DNA of 64,000 bases from Hyphococcus luteus. Lineage in GTDB: Bacteria > Pseudomonadota > Alphaproteobacteria > Caulobacterales > Parvularculaceae. Each line of letters starts with the position of its first letter. The first letter of the stretch is position 1. Of this stretch, positions 62,514 to 64,000 are shown piece by piece. Both the position numbers and the translations under genes were made by a program. The notes below the pieces were generated by a model. The model saw only the letters and a program-made list of their open reading frames with translations. It did no database searches and was not told the origin of the DNA. The stretch is taken from NCBI RefSeq assembly GCF_002943565.1, contig NZ_PJCH01000006.1, forward strand, positions 1 to 64,000, read 5' to 3'.

Positions 62514-64000
62514 GAGAATGGGCCTGCTGTTTTACCGAACTTGCGAAAAGCAACGACTTGATGACAACAGGCAGCGCTCCGCTCGCGGGAAGCAATTCGC
62601 CTGCATCGATGTGATCGAATTCATGAACGTGGACGCCATCCAAGCACACGACGCCTCGCGCGTTTCCGGCGATTTCGCTAAGCCGCGCTCCAAAAACGCC
62701 GGCGACATCGCCGTCGATGACAACCAGAAATGGCGAACCTTCTCTGAGCCGGGGCGACAATGCATCGTGGACAGCTAAGGCTGCATCGCCAAGACGGCTA
62801 TAGGTCGCCGGGCCCCGCCAGGCAAAGGCCACGCCCGGACATGTTGTCGCCGCGCCTCCCTCTAACAAGGGAAGCGCATCAGCGATCGACTTTTTGAAAC
62901 CTTCGCCGTCGATAGCGTCATCGCCGAGATCGAATTTCGGTCTCAGAATGGGCGCATTGCGAATCGGAAGCAGACTTGGATCTGAGACAAAAATCGTATT
63001 GCCGGTAAGCTGTACGCTGTGCTGCGCAACGCCGAGCACTGTCGCGCGAATTCCCCGATCGAACGGAACGAGCTCCACGTCTGTTTTATCGACCTCACGG
63101 CGCAGGGCCTGGCCTAACAAAAGCCCGAGATCGCCGAATGTGCGGGTCTCACGGCCATATATATATTCCGAAACGCCGCCGGCAAACAGAACAGCGTCGA
63201 TATGCGGCGCAGCCCCCTCTTCATAAAGCGGATCTGTGCGCAAAAGGGATTGGCCGCGCGGCGGTTCTTCAAGAATATTGACGTAACGCAGCACATTGCG
63301 GGCCAAAGCGCCCGCGATTCGCTCGGCGATCTCCGGCTTTAGAGGTTCTCCCTCCCAAAGATCGAGATCGAGGTCTTCGCGCACTTTGCGAGCCGGTTCT
63401 TCGATCTGGACAATGACGCCTTTTTCATCCGTTTTTACGACCCGCGCGCCGACATCAAGGGCGCAAAGACCGATAAGCTCGCCGTTACGCCAAACAGAAA
63501 TTTTTGTCGTGCCGCCGCCGACATCGATATGCGCGAGGACCCCCTCCATTCCGGCGGAAACCGCCGCGGCGCCGACTCCGGCGGCGGAGAGCCGCGTCTC
63601 GAGAAGATCGCCGGCCGAAACAGCGACGAATTTTCCGGAATCATCGGCGACAGCGTCTGCAATTGGCCGTGCATTCTGCGAGGCAAGCGCAAGGCCCGTC
63701 AAAATCACGGCGCCGCTGTCTACGTCGCCCGGTTCTATCTCTGCGTTTGCGTATTCTTCATCGATAAACGCGCCAAGGGCTTTACTGTCGATCACGCCGG
63801 GCGCGGAATATGGCGTGAGTATGACTTTGGATTCATGCAGCAGCTTGCGCTCGGCAACCACGTAATGCGCATCTTCACGGACCAGCGTTATGCCTGAAAA
63901 CGCAAGCTGCGATGTGGACGAACCGATGTCGAAACCGACTGTCGTCAGACTGATTGTATCGCCGGGCGATGCTAACGGATCTCCGAGATCGTGATAATGC
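62506..64000 (-). CDS. eutA: EutA-like reactivating-factor protein, 5-prime end beyond the window
   Basis: At least 497 aa; the frame continues beyond the right edge. The segment before 63861 reads HYHDLGDPLASP and LTTVGFDIGSSTSQLAFSGI, the ASKHA-type phosphate-binding start of EutA. Later motifs: GVLAHIDVGGGTTKISVW and VLFAGGVSEYIYGRE. EutA reactivates the cobalamin-dependent ethanolamine ammonia-lyase. No ammonia-lyase gene (eutB/eutC) is seen in the window, so its partner may lie to the right or it may have another role. Confidence 0.88.
   Translation of the reverse strand, partial: HYHDLGDPLASPGDTISLTTVGFDIGSSTSQLAFSGITLVREDAHYVVAERKLLHESKVILTPYSAPGVIDSKALGAFIDEEYANAEIEPGDVDSGAVILTGLALASQNARPIADAVADDSGKFVAVSAGDLLETRLSAAGVGAAAVSAGMEGVLAHIDVGGGTTKISVWRNGELIGLCALDVGARVVKTDEKGVIVQIEEPARKVREDLDLDLWEGEPLKPEIAERIAGALARNVLRYVNILEEPPRGQSLLRTDPLYEEGAAPHIDAVLFAGGVSEYIYGRETRTFGDLGLLLGQALRREVDKTDVELVPFDRGIRATVLGVAQHSVQLTGNTIFVSDPSLLPIRNAPILRPKFDLGDDAIDGEGFKKSIADALPLLEGGAATTCPGVAFAWRGPATYSRLGDAALAVHDALSPRLREGSPFLVVIDGDVAGVFGARLSEIAGNARGVVCLDGVHVHEFDHIDAGELLPASGALPVVIKSLLFASSVKQQAHSHD

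Overview
The window looks like chromosomal accessory DNA of an alphaproteobacterium (Caulobacterales, Parvularculales or Sphingomonadales type). This rests on gene content: a FecI/FecR/TonB-receptor-linked lasso peptide cluster, a luxR-luxI-phyH set, and a DUF736/DUF2285/DUF3363-relaxase/TraG transfer module, all typical of that class. No rRNA, tRNA or CRISPR array was found.

Layout. (1) 1-1470: IS110-family transposase and its flank. (2) 1471-14061: a defence island. It holds a NACHT-like NTPase with a C-terminal PD-(D/E)XK nuclease, two membrane proteins of unknown role, a tyrosine recombinase broken by one in-frame TAG, and a Gabija-like pair (OLD nuclease plus UvrD helicase). (3) 14071-14759: two paralogous controller-protein-like HTH regulators, each with the same C-box-like operator 26 bases before its start. 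(4) 14889-25366: a lasso peptide cluster. On the + strand are an XRE regulator, a FecI sigma factor, FecR, a TonB receptor with an STN domain, and an AtxE2-type isopeptidase. On the - strand are a GntR regulator, a 45-residue precursor gene (24409-24546), a fused RRE/leader protease and a macrolactam synthetase. The precursor has a Thr at -2, a Gly1 and a Glu9, so a 9-residue ring is predicted. (5) 25658-29522: a LuxR/LuxI quorum-sensing pair with a near-perfect 30-bp palindrome between the genes, followed by a PhyH-type dioxygenase, an AraC regulator and a degenerate isochorismatase-like protein.

(6) 29523-41547: a conjugative-element fragment with ardA, a ParB-like gene, DUF736, DUF2285, an HTH protein, traF, a relaxase, a Fic protein, traG and a CopG-type gene. 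The trb mating-pair genes that usually follow are missing. (7) 41656-44489: a compact four-gene - strand operon (STAS-like/winged-helix protein, 115-aa unknown, Cys-rich unknown, GHKL ATPase). I cannot match it to a named system, and it is the best candidate here for something undescribed. (8) 44712-46251: AbiEi/AbiEii type IV toxin-antitoxin, then a junction with short repeats, nested inverted repeats and an IS5-family relic (46252-47183). (9) 47485-64000: an apparent catabolic/transport cluster. It has an IclR regulator, a TonB receptor, a TauD-like dioxygenase, a ThDP enzyme, three MFS transporters (one probably starting at CTG), a SnoaL-like protein, a decayed ferredoxin-reductase pseudogene, two DoxX proteins, a secreted alpha/beta hydrolase, a bicupin and a EutA-like protein that runs off the right edge. 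The substrate cannot be named from sequence alone.

How the parts work together: regions 2, 3, 6, 7 and 8 form a mosaic of mobile and defence functions around two coherent small-molecule systems (lasso peptide and AHL) and one catabolic cluster. All family calls are by eye from translated sequence; no database search was run.
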